Positions 43,804 through 54,508 of a DNA stretch of 64,000 nt are shown in pieces (positions within the stretch are counted from its first letter, which is position 1; each line of letters begins with the position of its first letter). The stretch is from contig CAWBKF010000017.1 in the NCBI GenBank assembly GCA_963789275.1, positions 1 to 64,000 on the forward strand. The letters are read 5' to 3'. Source of the stretch: DAHUYF01 sp963789275 (GTDB lineage: Bacteria > Pseudomonadota > Alphaproteobacteria > ATCC43930 > CGMCC-115725). Both the position numbers and the translations under genes were made by a program. Under the pieces are notes generated by a model. It was not told where the DNA came from. It worked only from the letters and a program-made list of their open reading frames with translations, and did no database searches.

Positions 43804-45597
43804 ATGGCCGAGCCTACCCCTCCCGAGATCAAGCTCCCCGACCCCGTGCAATGGTCGCGCGACATTGCCGAGATCGCGGAGCGCAGCCAGCGCCTGGTGA
43901 TGGAGTTCCTGGCGCGGCAGTCGGGCAACAATGCCGGCATGGCCGATCCCTTCAACGTCGCCAGCGCCTTCCTCGACATGACCAGCCGGATGATGGCTCA
44001 TCCCGAGAAGCTGATGCAGGCGCAGATGTCGCTGTGGCAGGACTACCTGGCGCTATGGCAGCGCACCGCCGAGCGCTTCTGGAGCGGCAAGGCCGAGGAA
44101 CCCATGGTAGAGCCGGCGCCCGGCGACCGGCGATTCAAGGACGCCGCCTGGAGCGACGGCACGCTCTTCGACTTCATCAAGCAGAGCTATCTCCTCACCG
44201 CGCGCTGGCTGCAGAGCATGGTCAAGGAGGTCGACGGGCTCGACGACAAGACCGCACGCAAAGTCGATTTCTACACAAGGCAATTCGTCGACGCGATGGC
44301 GCCTTCGAACTTCCTGCTCACCAACCCCGAGGTGCTGCGCGCCACCATCGAGACCGGCGGCGAGAATCTGGTCACCGGCCTGAAGCATGTGCTCGAGGAT
44401 CTCGAGCGCGGCAAGGGCAAGCTGATGATCAAGATGACCGACATGGACGCCTTCAAGATCGGCGAGAACATCGCCGTCACGCCCGGCAAGGTCATCTATC
44501 AGAACGATCTGATGCAGCTCGTGCAATACGCGCCGACGACGAAGAAGGTCAAACGCCGGCCGCTGCTGATCATGCCGCCCTGGATCAACAAGTTCTACAT
44601 CCTCGACCTCAGGCCCAGGAACTCCTTCATCAAATGGGCGGTCGACCAGGGCCATACCGTCTTCGTCGCCTCCTGGGTCAACCCGGACCAGCATCTCGCG
44701 CAGAAGACCTTCGAGGATTACATGATCGAGGGCCCGCTTGCCGCCCTCGATGCCATGGCGGCGGCCACCGGCGAGCGCGAGGCCAATGTCATCGGCTATT
44801 GCCTCGGCGGCACGCTGCTCGCCGCGACGCTTGGCTATATGGCGGTGAAGGGCGACGACCGCTTCAAGAGCGCGACCTATTTCGTCGCGCTTACCGATTT
44901 CGCCGAGCCGGGCGAGCTCTCCGTCTTCATCGACGAGGACCAGCTGCATTCGCTCGAGGAGCGCATGCGCGAGCACGGCTATCTCGAAGGCTCCGACATG
45001 GCGACGACCTTCAACATGCTGCGCGCCAACGATCTCATCTGGTCCTTCGTGGTCAACAACTACCTCATGGGCAAGGAGCCCTTCCCTTTCGACCTGCTCT
45101 ACTGGAACAGCGACAGCACCCGCATGCCGGCGGCCATGCACAGCTTCTATCTGCGCAACATGTACCAGGACAACAAGCTCGTCGTTCCCGGCGGGATCTC
45201 GCTCTGCGGCGTGCCGATCGACCTCGGCAAGGTCGCCGTGCCGAGCTTCCTGCTGTCGACGCGCGAGGACCACATCGCGCCATGGAAATCGACCTATGCC
45301 GCGACGCAGATCTACAAGGGGCCAGTGAAGTTCGTCCTCGCCGCCTCCGGTCATATTGCCGGCGTCGTCAACCCGCCGGGCCAGGGCAAGTACGGCCACT
45401 GGCAGAACGCCAAGCTGCCGAAAAATCCCGAGGACTGGCTCAAGGGCGCCAAATACGACACTGATTCCTGGTGGCCTACCTGGGAGAAATGGATCGCCAA
45501 ATATGCCGGCGGCGAAGTCCCCGCCCGCGAGCCCGGCGATGGCAAGCTGCAGCCGATCGAAGACGCGCCGGGCAGCTACGTGCGGGTGAAGGCCTAG
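43804..45597 (+). CDS. phaC: Class I poly(R)-hydroxyalkanoate synthase
   Basis: This 597-residue protein has the PhaC lipase-like box GYCLGGT at about residues 331-337 with the nucleophile Cys333. The catalytic Asp is in LLSTREDHIAPW and the His in LAASGHIAGVVNPP. It polymerises hydroxyacyl-CoA into polyhydroxyalkanoate granules. AAGGAG lies before the ATG. No phaAB genes are nearby. Its stop is followed within two bases by a hairpin with T-rich end. Confidence 0.96.
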   Translation: MAEPTPPEIKLPDPVQWSRDIAEIAERSQRLVMEFLARQSGNNAGMADPFNVASAFLDMTSRMMAHPEKLMQAQMSLWQDYLALWQRTAERFWSGKAEEPMVEPAPGDRRFKDAAWSDGTLFDFIKQSYLLTARWLQSMVKEVDGLDDKTARKVDFYTRQFVDAMAPSNFLLTNPEVLRATIETGGENLVTGLKHVLEDLERGKGKLMIKMTDMDAFKIGENIAVTPGKVIYQNDLMQLVQYAPTTKKVKRRPLLIMPPWINKFYILDLRPRNSFIKWAVDQGHTVFVASWVNPDQHLAQKTFEDYMIEGPLAALDAMAAATGEREANVIGYCLGGTLLAATLGYMAVKGDDRFKSATYFVALTDFAEPGELSVFIDEDQLHSLEERMREHGYLEGSDMATTFNMLRANDLIWSFVVNNYLMGKEPFPFDLLYWNSDSTRMPAAMHSFYLRNMYQDNKLVVPGGISLCGVPIDLGKVAVPSFLLSTREDHIAPWKSTYAATQIYKGPVKFVLAASGHIAGVVNPPGQGKYGHWQNAKLPKNPEDWLKGAKYDTDSWWPTWEKWIAKYAGGEVPAREPGDGKLQPIEDAPGSYVRVKA

Positions 45598-45598
45598 G

Positions 45599-45619
45599 CA
45601 AACTCGCGCAGCGAGTTTG
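45599..45619 (+). terminator. Terminator hairpin after phaC
   Basis: CAAACTCGC (45599-45607) and GCGAGTTTG (45611-45619) form a perfect 9-bp stem with a three-base loop, starting two bases after the phaC stop. The right arm holds TTT and is followed by T, so rho-independent action is possible but the T-run is weak. Confidence 0.55.
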
Positions 45620-45697
45620 TCCGCGGCGGCGGCAGCGGTTGCGTCAGCAGCCGCGAAAGCCGCTCGGTTCAGAATACAGCGCCAACTCTCCCGCGGC

Positions 45698-47442
45698 CTA
45701 ACTCGGCTGCGGCGGCGCCTCGTCGTCGGCCGCGCGCAGCCGCCGGATGCGCCGCTCCTTGAGGCGGCTCGGCTGCAGCTCGCCCGCCGCTTCGAGCACG
45801 GGATATGCGGCCGCGCAGATATGCGAGTGGATGCGCTTCAAGTCGCGCAATATGTCGAGATGCAGCGAGCTGGTCTCGATGCTCTCCGGCCGGCCCTCGC
45901 GCAGACGGGCGAGATGGTTCTCCGCCGCGGCGCGTTCGGCCTCGCGTACCGGCACCTTCTCCCGGATGAGCTGGCGCGCGATCTTGACGTCGCCCGACAT
46001 GAAGACGCCGAGAGCGAGCTTGAGATTGTCGACGACGCGCTGATGAAAAGCCCGCAGCTCGGCCGCGCCTTCGGGTGAGAACTTGAGCCGGCGCTTGATC
46101 TTCTTCGTCGCGAGCTCCATCAGATTCTTGTCGATGATGTCGCCAATATGCTCGAGGTTGATGGAGAAGGAGATGATCTCCATCGCCCGATGCGCATCCT
46201 GCGGCTCGAGGCTGTTGCGCGTGATCTCGGTGACATAGAGCTTAATCGCTTCGTCGAGCTTGTCGACGGCATCGTCCATCCGCTCGATCTCGCTCACCAG
46301 CTTGCGGTCGTCGGTGATCAGCGCCGTCATGGTCTGACGCAGCATCGCCTCGACGAGGTCGCCGATATGCAGCACCTCGCGCGCGGCGCAGGTGAGCGCC
46401 ACCGACGGCGTGTCGAGCGCGACCGGATCGAGATAAAGCGGACGGCCGGGATCGGCCGCCTCCATGCCGCTCCGGCAGCAGTCGCTCGAGCACCCAGGCG
46501 ACGCCGTCGAGCGCCGGCAGGAACAGCACCGCGAGCCCGAGATTGAACAGGCTGTGGAAATCCGCCACCTGCCGCGGCGGGCTCGAGCTCCAGCCCCTGC
46601 AGCAGCCCGGCGATCGGTGTCAGGAACGGCAGCACCAGCAGGCAGCCGATGACGCGGATGGCGAGATTGCCGAAGGGCAGCCGGCGCGTCGCCGGGTTGG
46701 CGCCGGTGCCGCCTTCGAGCAGCGGGTTGATGGCGCTGCCGAGATTGGCGCCGAGCACCAGCGCCAGCGCCGCCACCGGCGTCAGGAAGTTCGAATAGGC
46801 GAGCGACATCACCATGACGACGACGGCGAGGCTGGAATGCGCCGCCCAGGCCAGCAGCGCGCCAATCAGCAGGTTGAGCACCGGCTCCCTCGTGACCGCC
46901 TGGAGCAGGCTGCGCACTGCCGGCGCGTTCTCCGCCGGCGCCAGCGAGCCCAACAGGATGTGCAGCGCCAGCAGCATCAAGCCAAGGCCGATCGCCACCC
47001 GGCCGAGATCGCGCGTGCGCGTCCGCGCGCCGCGGCGGAACGCGACGACGCCGAGGATCAGCAGTACCGGCGCGGCTGGGGAGATGTCGAAGGACAGCAC
47101 CTGTGCAACCAGCGTCGTGCCGAGATTGGCGCCGAGCATGACGGCCAGCGCCGGCACCAGCGCCAGCATCCCGCTGGCGGCGAACGACGTCACCAGCAGC
47201 CCGGTGGCGGTGCTGCTCTGCAGCACGGTGGTGACGGTCACGCCGACGCCGAAGGCGCTGAAGCGGTTGCCGAGCGCCGCGCCGAGGAAGCGGCGCAGAT
47301 CGGCGCCGAAGGCGCGCAGGATGCCGCTATGGACCATATGCATGCCCCACAGCAGCAGCGCCACGCCGCCGGTGAGGTCGAGAAGCACGATGTCGCCCGT
47401 GGTCGGTCCTCCGCCTGGAGAGGATGACGTTGCGATCGTCAA
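45698..47442 (-). CDS. Na/Pi cotransporter family protein with PhoU domain, frame broken twice
   Basis: The N-terminal part (47442 to about 46570) has the Na/Pi repeats: LLWGMHMVHSGILRAFGADL, VTTVLQSSTATGLLVTSFAA with the QSST motif, MLGANLGTTLVAQVLSFD, and AHSSLAVVVMVMSLAYSN. The frame then shifts near 46572 (ADFHSLFNLGLAVLFLPALD) and again near 46470, after which a C-terminal PhoU-like domain follows (MTALITDDRKLVSEIERMDD, FSINLEHIGDIIDKNLMELA). Together they make a protein of about 580 residues of the YjbB/NptA type, expected to export or take up phosphate. The start is a TTG at 47442 and is uncertain. Confidence 0.8.
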
Positions 47443-47508
47443 ACGCTACGCCGCCGGGCCGGAATTTGGAAGACCGGATGCCGGCCGATCATGGACGGGC
47501 GGCCGGGA

Positions 47509-47910
47509 TCACGCGCCGGTGCCGCGCGCCAGCCAGTGACGCACCCGTGCGGCGAGCCGAGCTGCGTCGATCGGTTTGACGATGAAGTCGTTGGCGCCGA
47601 CGGCCTGGGCCCTGCGCACGTCGGCTTCCGTCTTGCACGCCGTCAGCAGCAGGATCGGCACGCCGGCCTGAGTCAGGTCGAGGCGCAGCCTGCGGCAAGT
47701 CTCGAACCCATCGAGCCCGCGCATCATCACGTCGAGGATGATCAGGCGCGGCGCGGTACTCCGGACGAGCTTCAACGCTTCCTCGCCGCTGGTCGCGCCG
47801 AAGAAGGTGAAGCCGGCGGCGTCGAGATGGGTCTGGAGCACGATCAGCTGGTCGATATCATCGTCGACTCCGAGGATGGCAACGCTTTCGGCTGCTCGGG
47901 TGGGCGGCAT
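47509..47910 (-). CDS. Single-domain response regulator
   Basis: This 133-residue protein is a receiver domain alone. The acidic pair is in ILGVDDDIDQL, the phosphoacceptor Asp in LIILDVMMRGLDGFE, the Thr in ILLLTACKTEADV, and the Lys in DFIVKPIDAARL. It has no output domain, as in CheY-like phosphate carriers. It follows the hybrid kinase gene by nine bases and is probably its partner or a phosphate sink for the chemoreceptor signalling genes nearby. Confidence 0.9.
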   Translation of the reverse strand: MPPTRAAESVAILGVDDDIDQLIVLQTHLDAAGFTFFGATSGEEALKLVRSTAPRLIILDVMMRGLDGFETCRRLRLDLTQAGVPILLLTACKTEADVRRAQAVGANDFIVKPIDAARLAARVRHWLARGTGA

Positions 47911-47919
47911 GTCCCGGGC

Positions 47920-50095
47920 TCAGGGCAGGGCGGGCGCCGGCGCGGGCGAGAGAAAGCGCCCCGCCACGGCGTCGAGGGAGGGACGCAGGATGTCTCGCAG
48001 CACGATCGCAAGCGTCCGCGCTCCCGCGACATCGCCCGCCCGGCAGGCGCGTTCGAGCGAGCGTCCCAGCGCTTCCATCCGGCCTGCGCCCATATTGCCC
48101 GAGCTGCTGCCGAGATCGTGCGCGTCGCGTTGCGCGGCGCCGAGATCGCCGGCGGCGATGGCGCAGTCGATGCGGTCGAGGCGCGCCGCGCTGGCGCTCA
48201 GCCAGGAGCGGACAAGCCCCTCGAAGGCCGACGGCGGCATGATGCGGGCGAGCTCGGCAAGCCGGCTCTCGTTGAGGATCGGCGGCTCCGCCTTCGTGGC
48301 GGCGCGGGCGCGGCGCGTCCGCGCCGGAGCGACGCCGGTCCAGCGCGCGACCGCCGCCAGCAGCTCGGCGCCATCGAACGGCTTCGAGACATAGTCGTTC
48401 ATGCCGCCGGCGACATATTCCTGGCGCGCGCCGCTCATGGCATGGGCGGTGATCGCCACGATCGGCACCTTCGCCTTAACGCCGCCCATCGCGCGGATGC
48501 GCCGCGTCGCTTCGACGCCGTCGACCTGCGGCATCTGCACGTCCATGAGGAGCAGGTCGTAGGTGCCATGCTCGACCGCGGCGAGAGCGTCGAGGCCGTT
48601 ATCGACGATCTCGACGATATAGCCGGCGCGCTCGAGGATCGCCCGGGTGACCATCTGGTTGGTGCGGTCGTCCTCCGCCACCAGCACGCGCGCGCGGCGA
48701 CCGCTATCGGAGCCGGCGGCGGCGGCAGGCGGCGGGTCCGCCGGCGCCGGCAAGGCGACGGCGCGGCGCGGCGCGGACGAGGCGCAAGCTGACATGGAAA
48801 CACGAGCCCTTGCCCTCTTCGCTCTCGACGCCGATCTCGCCGCCGAGCAGTTCGACGAGCTGGCGCGAAATGGCGAGCCCGAGGCCGGTGCCGCCGAAGC
48901 GGCGCGTGATCGAGCCGTCGGCCTGGCTGAATTTTTCGAACAGGCGCGCGCGCGACGCGACCGGGATGCCGATGCCGGTATCGATGACCTCGAGGCGCAG
49001 CTTCACGCCGGCCTCGCTCTCGCTCTCCCGCCGCAGCCGCACCCGCACCTCGCCCGCAGCGGTGAATTTGACGGCATTGCCGATGAGGTTGAGCAGCACT
49101 TGGCGCAGCCGCGTCGGATCACTGCGGAAGCGGCCCTGCGCTGCGGGATCGATATCCACGACCAGCCGCAGCCCCTTCTCCGCCGCGCGCGGCTGCAGCA
49201 GCGCCACCACGTCGCGGACAAGGCTGTCGAGGTCGAACTCGATGCTCTCGATCGTGACCCGGCCGGCCTCGAGCTTGGAGACATCGAGGATGTCATTGAT
49301 GATGATGAGCAGCGCCTTCGCCGAGCTGTCGACCGCTTCGGCATAGACCCGCTGCGGCGCCTCCAGCGCGGTGGCGAGCAGCAGCCGGTTCATGCCGATG
49401 ATGCCGTTCATCGGCGTGCGGATCTCGTGGCTCATATGCGCCAGGAAGTCGGTTTTGGCGCGAGCCGCGGCCTCGGCCGCATCGCGCGCCACGGCCACTT
49501 CCTCGGCGAGTCGCGTGGTCTCGAAGCGCAGGCGGATATTATCGACGAGCGAGCGGTTGAGCTCGCGGGCGGTGGCACCGACCGCCGCCAGGAAGACCGC
49601 GACCATGGCGCCGGTCGCCAGATAGGCGCTGCCGCCATGCAGCAGCAGCGCCGCGACGAGCGGCAGGCCCAGCGGCGCCAGGAAGGCATAGAGCGCCGGC
49701 AAATAGGCGGCCAGAGCAGCGACGCCGCCCGCCGCCATGCCGGCCATCACCATCACGGTGAAGCAGTGGTAAAGCGGGTCGTTGGTCAGCGGGATCACCG
49801 CGGCAAGCGCGCCCCAGGACACTCCCGCCGACAGCGCGCCGACGGTGAACCAACGGCCCCAGCTCCCGGCCTTGGCGCCGTCCGGCCGGCGCGCCCAATA
49901 GGCCCGCCAGAGCAGCGCGCGGCCGGCCGTGCCCAGCGCCAGCGCCAGCGCCCAGCCGAGCAGCAACGGCCGCGGCAAGGCCGGCCACAGCACGGCGACG
50001 CAGAACGCGCCGTTGACTAGCGAAGCCAGCAACGCCAGCGGCGTCTTGAAGACGACGCGTATCTCCTCGGAGCGGATATCTTGCCGATCCAGCAT
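47920..50095 (-). CDS. Membrane-bound hybrid histidine kinase with receiver and Hpt domains, one frameshift
   Basis: The product starts at the ATG at 50095. Five or six membrane helices fill residues about 20-180 (LLASLVNGAFCVAVLWPALP, LPLVAALLLHGGSAYLATGA). HisKA follows with the His in FLAHMSHEIRTPMNGIIGMN, then HATPase (GGTGLGLAISRQLVELLGGE). The frame shifts near 48775, then a receiver follows with the Asp in LLLMDVQMPQVDGVEATRRI. The C-terminal part has AHDLGSSSGNMGAGRMEALG, the pattern of an Hpt domain with its His. Such proteins relay phosphate His-Asp-His to a downstream regulator, here probably the adjacent one. Total length fits one indel. Confidence 0.82.
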
Positions 50096-50157
50096 TGCCA
50101 GGGCTTGTCCTGCCGCCGTCGCACGGTTGCGCGTAGCGCGATTTTCTCCCACGGCGC

Positions 50158-50345
50158 TTAAGGCTTGCTTACGCGGCGCGGATCTTCGGCGGCGGACATG
50201 ACCTGCGTCGCGGCTGCGCAGGTGGCGCCCGCGGCCTGCTTGACCCCGTCGATGGTCTCGGCGACCGCTTGGGTGGCGCGCGCCGCCTCCCACGTGTTGC
50301 GCACGATCTCCTGCGTCGCCGCCCGGTTCGGGTCCGCCGAGCAAT
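50158..50345 (-). pseudogene. C-terminal fragment of a chemoreceptor
   Basis: Read on the minus strand, one frame gives NRAATQEIVRNTWEAARATQ, then AVAETIDGVKQAAGATCAAA and TQVMSAAEDPRRVSKP before a stop. This matches the end of the neighbouring receptor (GAATQEIARNTQQAAKGTEQ and AAGETGQAAGQVLASAEQLG) but no start or signalling core is present. It is a truncated remnant, 50 bases downstream of the intact receptor gene, probably left by recombination within the receptor cluster. Confidence 0.7.
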
Positions 50346-50394
50346 GTGCCGGGTGGTGAGTACGCCGGCTATGTCAGCGGCCGTCCGCGATACC

Positions 50395-51897
50395 CTACAT
50401 CGCGCGCACGTTCAGGAGGAACTGGTCAACCCGCTCGCCCAGATCGGACGCTTGCTTCGAGAGCGACTGCGCGCCCGTGAGGACGCTGGCAGAATTGCGA
50501 CCGGTGTCTGCGGCGGATTGTGTGACGCCACCGATATTCTGGGACACTTCCCGGGTCGCCGCGGACTGCTCCTCGATCGCACTCGATATCGACGTGCTGA
50601 TTTCACTGACCTGCGATATGACTTTCGCAATTTCGCCAATGGCCCCGGCCGTGCTCTGACTTGCGTCCCGGATGCCTTTTATCTGCGTTTCGATTTCTTC
50701 GGTCGCCTTCGCCGTCTGGTTGGCGAGCGACTTGACCTCGTTCGCGACGACGGCAAATCCCCTGCCGGCTTCTCCCGCCCGGGCCGCTTCGATGGTGGCA
50801 TTGAGTGCCAGCAAGTTCGTTTGGCTGGCGATATCGGTGATCAACTTGCTGACATCGCCGATCTTCGCCGCGGCGTTGACCAGATTGCCGACCATCGTCT
50901 CGGATTTTTGGGTCTCCGCCACGGCGACACCGATGACCCGGGTTGCCTCGGTGATCTGACGGGAAATCTCGGTGACCGAAGCCGACAGCTCCTCCGACGC
51001 CGCCGCCACGGTCGACGACTGCTTGTCGGTTTCTTCGGCCGCCGCGGCCAGCGATTGAGCCGTCGACTCCATCGTGTTCGCCGCTGACGAGACAGAGTTC
51101 ACCAATGCTTTCACGCCGCTCTCGAAGTCTTTGGCGAGATCGGCGTTCTGCTGCTTGCGCTTGGAAAGATCGGTGGCAAATTTGACCACTTTGCAGAGCT
51201 TGCCGTTGAGATCGCGAACCGGATTGTATGATGCCTCGATCCAGACCTCCTTGCCGCCTTTGCCGATCCGCTTGTACTGCGCAGCCTGGTATTCGCCCCG
51301 ATTGAGCTTTTCCCAGAACTGGCGATATTCGGCGCTGTTCTTATAGTCGGGCTCGACGAACAGGCTGTGATGTTTGCCTTTGATTTCCTCGAGCTTGTAG
51401 CCCAGCAGGTTCAGGAAATTTTCGTTGGCAGTGATCACGGTTCCGTCCAAGTTGAACTCGATGACGGCCTGCGATCGGCCAATCGCCTCGACCTTCCCGA
51501 AAAGATCGGCGAATATCGCCTTCGCGTTGGAGACATCGGTGGCGAATTTCACGACCTTGTAGGGTCGCCCCCGGCGGTTGAGAATGGGATTATACGTTGC
51601 TTCTATCCAGACTTCCCTGCCGCCTTTTCCGATGCGCTTGTACTGGGCGGCCTGGTATTCGCCGCGATTGAGCTTTTCCCAGAACTGCCGGTATTCGGCG
51701 CTATCCTTCTCGGCGGGCTCGACGAACATGCTGTGATGTCGGCCTTTGACCTCCTCCAGCTTGTAGCCCAAGGCCTTCAGAAAATTCTCGTTGGCGGTGA
51801 TGATCGTACCGTCCAACTTGAATTCGATAATCGCTTGAGACTTGTCCAGAGCGGCCAGGACCGCGGCGTTGTCGCCGCCAATGCGGAAAATCGACAT
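50395..51897 (-). CDS. Cytoplasmic chemoreceptor with tandem PAS domains
   Basis: This 500-residue protein starts at the ATG at 51897, with AGGAGG eight bases upstream. It has two nearly identical PAS domains (residues about 10-122 and 132-244), each with FKLDGTIITANENFLKALGY-type core and EYRQFWEKLNRGEYQAAQYK. No membrane helix is present, so it senses in the cytoplasm. The C-terminal signalling domain has the highly conserved DIASQTNLLALNATIEAARA GE run and FAVVANEVKSLANQTAKATE. It passes signals to CheA/CheW, which are not in the window. A conserved promoter-like element lies about 160 bases upstream. Confidence 0.93.
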   Translation of the reverse strand: MSIFRIGGDNAAVLAALDKSQAIIEFKLDGTIITANENFLKALGYKLEEVKGRHHSMFVEPAEKDSAEYRQFWEKLNRGEYQAAQYKRIGKGGREVWIEATYNPILNRRGRPYKVVKFATDVSNAKAIFADLFGKVEAIGRSQAVIEFNLDGTVITANENFLNLLGYKLEEIKGKHHSLFVEPDYKNSAEYRQFWEKLNRGEYQAAQYKRIGKGGKEVWIEASYNPVRDLNGKLCKVVKFATDLSKRKQQNADLAKDFESGVKALVNSVSSAANTMESTAQSLAAAAEETDKQSSTVAAASEELSASVTEISRQITEATRVIGVAVAETQKSETMVGNLVNAAAKIGDVSKLITDIASQTNLLALNATIEAARAGEAGRGFAVVANEVKSLANQTAKATEEIETQIKGIRDASQSTAGAIGEIAKVISQVSEISTSISSAIEEQSAATREVSQNIGGVTQSAADTGRNSASVLTGAQSLSKQASDLGERVDQFLLNVRAM

Positions 51898-52050
51898 GCT
51901 TAACCTCCTATGGGATTGCTTCGCGCGTGCAGCGCGTCCGTCCGAGAGCAAGCGCGGAACCAAAGCCGGTTCTTGGTGGCGGCCGCGAGATGAGGCTCAG
52001 CGATTCCAATGAGATACGAAGCCTGCCCCGTATTTGTCCGAAGGCAGGGT

Positions 52051-52092
52051 AGGGCATTTGTCTTAAAAGATAGACAATTTGGGTAGAAAAAT
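52051..52092 (-). promoter_or_regulatory. Conserved AT-rich element upstream of the intact chemoreceptor
   Basis: The stretch AGGGCATTTGTCTTAAAAGA followed by TAGACAATTTGGGTAGAAAA AT is repeated with 37 of 42 matching bases at 54387-54428, upstream of the other receptor. In this copy, TTGTCT (52058-52063) and AGACAA (52072-52077) form a perfect 6-bp inverted repeat with an 8-base spacer. It is much more AT-rich than its surroundings and lies 155 to 195 bases before the receptor start, fitting a shared promoter or activator site. Confidence 0.6.
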
Positions 52093-52188
52093 ATGGTCGA
52101 TGACACCCCTCTTGCGGGTACGCTCACCCAAATTACGGTGGCGCCGCCGCGGACAGCTTGTGGCTCCGGCAGGGTGCGTACGCGGCGC

Positions 52189-54205
52189 TCACGCCGCGCG
52201 GATCTTCTCGAGGAAGCGGTTGACCTCGCCGCGTAACATCTCGGACTGGCGACCGAGCTGCTCGGCCGAGGCCAGCACCTGCCCCGCCGCCTGGCCGGTC
52301 TCGCCGGCCGCGCGGTTGACCCCGGCGATATTCGCCGAAACCTGCTCGGTGCCCTTGGCCGCCTGTTGCGTGTTGCGCGCGATCTCCTGCGTCGCCGCCC
52401 CCTGCTCCTCCACCGCGCTGGCGATCGCCGCCGAGATCTCGTTGATCCGGCCGATGGTGCCGCCGATCCCCTGGATCGCCGTCACCGCCTCGGCGGTCAC
52501 CGTCTGGATCGAGCCGATCTGCGCCGCGATGTCCTCGGTCGCCTTCGCCGTCTGGGTTGGCCAGGGACTTGACCTCGCTCGCCACCACCGCGAAGCCCTT
52601 GCCGGCATCGCCGGCGCGCGCCGCCTCGATCGTCGCGTTGAGCGCCAGCAGGTTGGTCTGCGAGGCGATGTCCTGGATGAGCTGCACCACCTGGCCGATC
52701 TTCTGCGCCGCATCGGCCAGCGTGTTGACCGTGGCGTTGGTGCGCTGCGCGTCGTCCACCGCCTGCTTGGCGATCTGCGAGGCCTGCGTCACCTGCCGGC
52801 TGATCTCGCTGATCGAACTCGACATCTCCTCCGCCGAGGCGAGCCACCGTCTGCACATTGGCCGAGGTTTGCTTCCGAGGCCGAGGCGACGGTACCGGCC
52901 TGGCGCTGCGTCTCCTCCGCCGTCGCCGACATGCTGGTGGCCGTAGAGCGCATCTCGGTCGCGGCCGAGCCCAGCGTCTCCAGCGCATCGCGCACCGCGC
53001 GGTCGAACTCGCCGATATAGCCTTCGATCGCCTTCTGCCGCTGTTCCTTATGCACCTGCTCGGCACGCTGCTCTGCTGCCAGCGCGTCGGCCTTCACCAT
53101 GTTCTCCTTGAACACGCCGACGGCCTTCGCCATGCCGCCGATCTCGTCCTTGTTGTCCTGTGCCGGAATGGCGGCGGATTTGTCGCCCGCTGCGAGCTTT
53201 TGCATGGCCGCGGTCATGCTCGTCACGGGATTGGCGATGCTGCGCCCGATCAGATAGGCCAGAGCGCCGCCGAGCAGCACCGCCACCACCGCGAGGCCGC
53301 CTTGCAGCGTGATCGTGCTGGACACGGTTTGGGTGGCATCGCGCTGCGTGCCCGCGAAATCCGAATCGAGGGTCTTCTGCGCCGTGGCGCCGGCTACCTC
53401 GATCTGCTGGAACTGCGGCGCCATCGTCTTCTCATAGAGCTCGTTCGCCTGCAGGATCGCGTCCGAGGCGTCGCCGAAATTCGTGGCATAGGCGGCGAGC
53501 GACGCCTTGACCGCCGCAATCACCTCTTGCACGCTGGCTGCGGCGGCGTTTTTTTCCAACACGGCGATGGCCGCGCTGGCTTTTGTCGGCATTCGTTTTG
53601 AACGTCGCCGGCCCCTTCGGGTCGTGGGTGGCGAGGAAGCGCCAATTGGCGATGCGAACGAGGAGAACGGAGGTCTCGACATCCGTTACTTGCACCCTGA
53701 GGCTGAGGTCGCTCTGGGCGCGCGCCGCCTCCACCAGTTTCCCCGTCGCCGCCGTCAGCTCGTCGCCGCCGCTGAACAGCTTGGTGCGCGCAGCCGCGTA
53801 CTTCTTGCCGAGGCCGGTGAGCTTGTCGAAATTCTGCTTGGTTGCAGCGATGGTCGCCGACGCTTCGCCATAAATCCGGCGCCGCTCGTCGGAAACCGTC
53901 ATCTTTGTCGCTTCAGCCAGCAGTTCAATCGCTTTCGCCTGATCGGCATCGAATTCAGCAATGGCCGCTTCGTCCTGACTGGTCTGGAATTTAAGCGCAT
54001 CCCGCCGCATCCGCTCGGCGATGTGCTGCACAGTGAGGTTGCGACCGCTGTTGCCGGCGATCCCGACGAAGCGGGTGACTTGCCGGTTGATGTCGCTGAG
54101 CTGGAAGACGCCGAACACAGCCACCGCCGCGGCAATCATCACCAGCGCGCCAAAGCCGGTATAGATCCTGGTCTTGATCTTATAGTCGCTGAAACGCACT
54201 GCCAT
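52189..54205 (-). pseudogene. Membrane chemoreceptor, frame broken about four times
   Basis: Pieces in three frames together make one receptor of about 670 residues. The first (ATG at 54205) has a membrane helix (FGALVMIAAAVAVFGVFQL) and a helical periplasmic sensor (VGIAGNSGRNLTVQHIAERM). The frame then shifts near 53585 (ASAAIAVLEKNAAAASVQEV), passes a second helix and HAMP domain (LIGRSIANPVTSMTAAMQKL), shifts twice near 52840-52870, and again near 52555. The signalling tip DIASQTNLLALNATIEAARA is intact. The end is GEVNRFLEKIRAA. The number of breaks is unusual; assembly indels are likely, but true decay is possible in this cluster. Confidence 0.8.
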
Positions 54206-54386
54206 TCTCCTCGCGCATGCCCGGCGCTTCCGCCGCTGCGAGCCGCTATCGACGGCTCCGCATCGTTGTTTTTGACCGCCCCGTATATCTCCCTATCCCG
54301 GTCGCGATCATGGGGCGGTAAGCGCCCGCTGAGCGATTTCCAAATGAAATGGGGAGCCCGGCGTGGTTTTTCGTCGTCACCAAGCT

Positions 54387-54428
54387 AAGGCATATCTCTT
54401 AAAAGTTAGACAATTTGGCTAGAAAAAT
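54387..54428 (-). promoter_or_regulatory. Second copy of the conserved chemoreceptor upstream element
   Basis: AAGGCATATCTCTTAAAAGT followed by TAGACAATTTGGCTAGAAAA AT matches the element at 52051-52092 in 37 of 42 bases, and in 30 of 32 over the last 32 bases (54397-54428). It lies 182 to 223 bases before the start of the broken receptor at 54205. Only the right half-site (AGACAA) of the inverted repeat is preserved here; the left reads ATCTCT. Confidence 0.6.
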
Positions 54429-54508
54429 GACCGAGCCGGTACCCGTAAGTGGCGAACGTGCCGACGCGGAACGGCGGTCATGCGCCGCTGAGGATTAGAC
54501 TAGACTAG

